From the NCBI GenBank assembly GCA_963755695.1, contig CAVWLB010000010.1, forward strand, positions 496,001 to 560,000: a DNA stretch of 64,000 nt, in the 5' to 3' direction. Below the pieces are notes generated by a model. The model saw only the letters and a list, made by a program, of their open reading frames with translations. It was not told where the DNA came from and searched no databases. A program made the translations under genes and the position numbers. Of the stretch, positions 61,894 to 64,000 are shown piece by piece. Positions within the stretch are counted from its first letter, which is position 1. Each line of letters starts with the position of its first letter. This stretch comes from QHWT01 sp963755695 (GTDB lineage: Bacteria; Acidobacteriota; Vicinamibacteria; Vicinamibacterales; 2-12-FULL-66-21).

Positions 61894-62551
61894 TCGAAGC
61901 GCAGCACGTCTCGAAGATGTACAGCCGCGGCGTCTACGCGCTGCGCGACCTGTCGCTGCGGATCGACAAGGGCGAGTTCGTCTTCCTGACCGGGCCGAGC
62001 GGCGCCGGCAAGTCGACGCTGCTGCGGCTGCTGCTGCGCCAGGACGTGCCGACCGAAGGCCAGCTCGTCGTCGGCGGCCGCAACCTCGCGAAGCTGACGC
62101 CGCGGCAGGTGCAGGCCTACCGCCGATCGCTCGGCTTCGTCTTCCAGGACTTCAAGCTGCTGCCGAACAAGACCGTGCTCGAGAACGTCGCCTTCGTGCC
62201 GCGCGTGCTCGGCATGGCGGCCGACGCAGCAGCAGCGCCGGACGTTCCAGGTGCTGAAGTGGGTCGGCCTGCAGCACCGCATGAACGCGTTTCCGCTGGA
62301 GCTGTCGGGCGGCGAGCAGCAGCGCATCGCGATCGCGCGCGCGCTCGTCAACGATCCGGTGATCATCCTCGCCGACGAGCCGACCGGCAACCTCGATCCC
62401 GATCTGTCGCTCGAAATCATGAACCTGTTCCGCGAGATCAACGCGCGCGGCACGACGGTGCTCGTCGCCACGCACGATCGCGAGCTGATCCGGCGCGTCG
62501 GCCGCCGCACGGTGACGCTCGATCACGGGCAGCATCGTGGAGGTCGCCTAG
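61890..62551 (+). CDS. ftsE: Cell-division ABC ATPase FtsE (frame-broken)
   Basis: About 220 residues. VIEAQHVSKMYSRGVYALRD at the start (GTG at 61890), Walker A GPSGAGKSTLLRLL, Q-loop FVFQDFKLLPNKTV, signature LELSGGEQQRIAIARAL, Walker B region IILADEPTGNLDPD and H-loop VLVATHDREL. Breaks near 62230 and 62530. FtsEX controls peptidoglycan hydrolases at the septum. Overlaps gatB and is followed 2 bases later by ftsX. Confidence 0.9.
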
Positions 62552-62553
62552 AC

Positions 62554-63454
62554 GTGCGCGCGCTGCAGCTATTTCTTCGCCGAGGCGGCCGCGAGCCTGC
62601 TGGCGCGGCCGGCAGCGCGGCGCTGCTCTCGATGCTGACGATCGCCGCCGGGCTGTTCGTGCTCGGCTTCTTCCTGATGGTCAACGCCAACCTGCAGCGG
62701 CTCGTCGGCGCTGGAGCGACGCCGCCGAGCTCTCGGTCTACCTGCGCGACGACGCGACGCCGGAGCAGATCGGCAGCGATCGACGAGCTGCTCGACGAGC
62801 AGCGGGCTCGCCGAGCGGTGCAGCGTCTTCTCGAAGGACGACGCGCGAACGCGAGTTCGCGCAGGACTTCCCGGACCTCGCGGCCGGCGCGGCGGCGCTC
62901 GAACGCAATCCGTTTCCGGCCTCGTTCGAGGTCCGGCTCAAGCGCGGGCGCGCGAGATCGCACCGAGCGCCGATCGACAATCTCGCCACGACGCTCGACG
63001 GCATGGGCGGCGTGGCCGACGTCCGCTACGACCGACGCTGGCTGAGCCGCCTGAACGCGGCGATCCGCTTCGTCCGCGGCGTCGGCCTCGTCATCGTGCT
63101 GCTGCTGGCGCTGGCCTGCGCGCTGACCGTCGCCAACGTGGTGCGGCTGGCGGCCGCCGCGCGGCGTGACGAAATTGAAATCATGCAGCTCGTCGGGGCG
63201 CCCCTTTGGCTATATCCGCGGGCCGTTCGTCGTCGAGGGGATGCTGCAGGGAGGCATCGGGGCGCATCGTTGCCGTGCTCCTGCTCTTGGCGGCCTTTGC
63301 CGCTGTTCGCGCGCGTTACGGGGCCTGTTGTCCGGAGGCGGTCGGCCTGACGGGTGTCTCATTCGTGCCGGCTGAGTTGCTGGTGCTCCTCGTCGCCGGC
63401 GGCATGGTGCTCGGCTGCCTCGGCGGGTTCATCGTCGCGCGCGGCGTCCGTTGA
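62554..63454 (+). CDS. ftsX: Cell-division ABC permease FtsX (frame-broken)
   Basis: About 297 residues from GTG 62554. First membrane helix LLSMLTIAAGLFVLGFFLMV; periplasmic domain AELSVYLRDDATPEQI and FPDLAAGAAALERNPFPASF; then the FtsX core with IRFVRGVGLVIVLLLALACA, RRDEIEIMQLVGAP, FVVEGMLQGGIGA, and last helix LLVLLVAGGMVLGCLGGFIV. Breaks near 62600, 62712, 62780, 62830, 62945, 63210, 63265 and 63325. Partner of FtsE. Confidence 0.88.
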
Positions 63455-63479
63455 GCTTTGACATTTCCACGACATTTCG

Positions 63480-63509
63480 TTGACAGCTGACAGAACTCCC
63501 GTTTACACT
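63480..63509 (+). promoter_or_regulatory. Sigma70-type promoter
   Basis: TTGACA at 63480-63485 and TACACT at 63504-63509, spaced 18 bases. It lies 38 bases upstream of a small ORF with its own ribosome binding site. One of the best housekeeping-type promoters visible in the window. Confidence 0.6.
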
Positions 63510-63546
63510 CGATCCATATCTGCACAATGCCCACGCGAGGAGTCGC

Positions 63547-63747
63547 ATGGCACGCGTCGTCAGCCCGGCTCGGGTTTTGAGCGCCCCTGTCACGCTAACG
63601 GCCGACTTCTATCGCGAGGAGTTCCTCAAGCACCGCGAATGTCTCGCGCGACAGCGTGAGTATTTCTCCGAGCGTGCGATCACCGATGCCGACGGTGCGA
63701 TCGCGCGCGTCCTCAGCGAGCTCGAGCAGCTCTGCGCGAAAGACTGA
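63547..63747 (+). CDS. Small hypothetical protein
   Basis: 66 residues, intact, with GAGGAG 6 bases before the ATG and a good promoter upstream. Helical and charged (LTADFYREEFLKHRECLARQ, SERAITDADGAIARVLSELE). No membrane or metal motif. Family not recognised. Confidence 0.6.
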   Translation: MARVVSPARVLSAPVTLTADFYREEFLKHRECLARQREYFSERAITDADGAIARVLSELEQLCAKD

Positions 63748-63761
63748 CGCGCAAGCAGGTC

Positions 63762-64000
63762 ATGAGCAAGCTGCTCCGAAAATTCGACGTCGTGACCGGC
63801 CTGTCGGCCTGGTCCGATCCCAAACAGCTTCACTGAACAATTCTTCGAGCTCGATCGATCGGCCGCCATCCATCGCGCGGCTGCGCGCCGATCTGGATGC
63901 GCTGATTGCCGCCGCCATTCGCGCGTGCGATGCCGGTCAGCTGACCGCCCGCGCGATTGCAAAGTACGCCCAAGCGCTTCCATCAGATCTCAGATTCCGC
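63762..64000 (+). CDS. Partial ORF at the window edge
   Basis: An ATG at 63762 gives MSKLLRKFDVVTGLSAW and soon meets a stop near 63835. In another frame the sequence continues protein-like (LRADLDALIAAAIRACDAGQ, then AIAKYAQALPSDLRF) to the window end. It may be one gene with a frame break, or two. It cannot be resolved from this window. Confidence 0.3.

Overview
The window is GC-rich bacterial chromosome, most likely from an Acidobacteriota of the Vicinamibacteria type. The main pointers are two large ADOP-type ABC permeases (one paired with a PadR repressor), an ASPIC/UnbV remnant, a CadC-like regulator with a PD40 propeller, several tiny zinc-ribbon proteins, and a Spy-TolC-MacA-MacB efflux operon. 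The lineage is an inference from gene content, not from a marker tree.

Layout. 1-4.2 kb is accessory DNA: a lone receiver protein, a receiver fused to a cysteine-rich zinc domain, and a small cassette (ribbon-helix-helix regulator, two small ORFs, tyrosine recombinase) ending beside tRNA-Leu(UAA). 4.2-10.4 kb is an island bounded by direct repeats of the 3' half of that tRNA. It holds a decayed second integrase, an intact B12-binding-type radical SAM protein, a broken WD40-type regulator and a truncated TonB-receptor start. 10.5-16.3 kb carries a glycosyltransferase-methyltransferase, pdxH, a BON protein, an Xre-RES toxin-antitoxin pair, a UBP zinc finger and ftsB. 16.4-23.7 kb has a PadR/ADOP pair, then a PilT-like ATPase, a PA2779-type protein and a C39 peptidase fused to a predicted outer-membrane barrel. 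23.8-30 kb has a LytS/LytTR system, a receiver-PP2C phosphatase and a second ADOP permease. 30-35 kb has an ECF sigma/anti-sigma/DUF4097 operon and a cell-wall operon (phosphoesterase, YkuD, M23). 35.4-39.4 kb is tesA-ybbA-ybbP. 39.6-42 kb has AIM24, a DksA-like protein and folK. 42-49.3 kb is the efflux operon on the minus strand. 49.4-53.6 kb has ispH, a second ECF/anti-sigma pair and a SpoIID protein. 53.6-60.1 kb is a four-gene phosphorelay with two sigma54 activators. 60.4-63.5 kb is gatB-ftsE-ftsX.

Reading frames. Many genes, including ones expected to be essential (gatB, ispH, ftsE, ftsX), are split by single-base indels while the protein stays recognisable on both sides. I give whole-gene spans and note the breaks. 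The indels are mostly insertions and concentrate in the most GC-rich genes, so residual sequencing error is the likeliest cause.

The most unusual feature is a set of eight low-complexity arrays sitting at gene 3' ends (12.7, 20.0, 23.8, 39.5, 42.0, 49.8, 55.0 and 60.2 kb). Each is built from its own 6-9 nt word. In all four convergent gene pairs involved, the array fills the gap from stop codon to stop codon and carries the word in both orientations. A ninth, different array of about 105-bp units lies inside the efflux operon.
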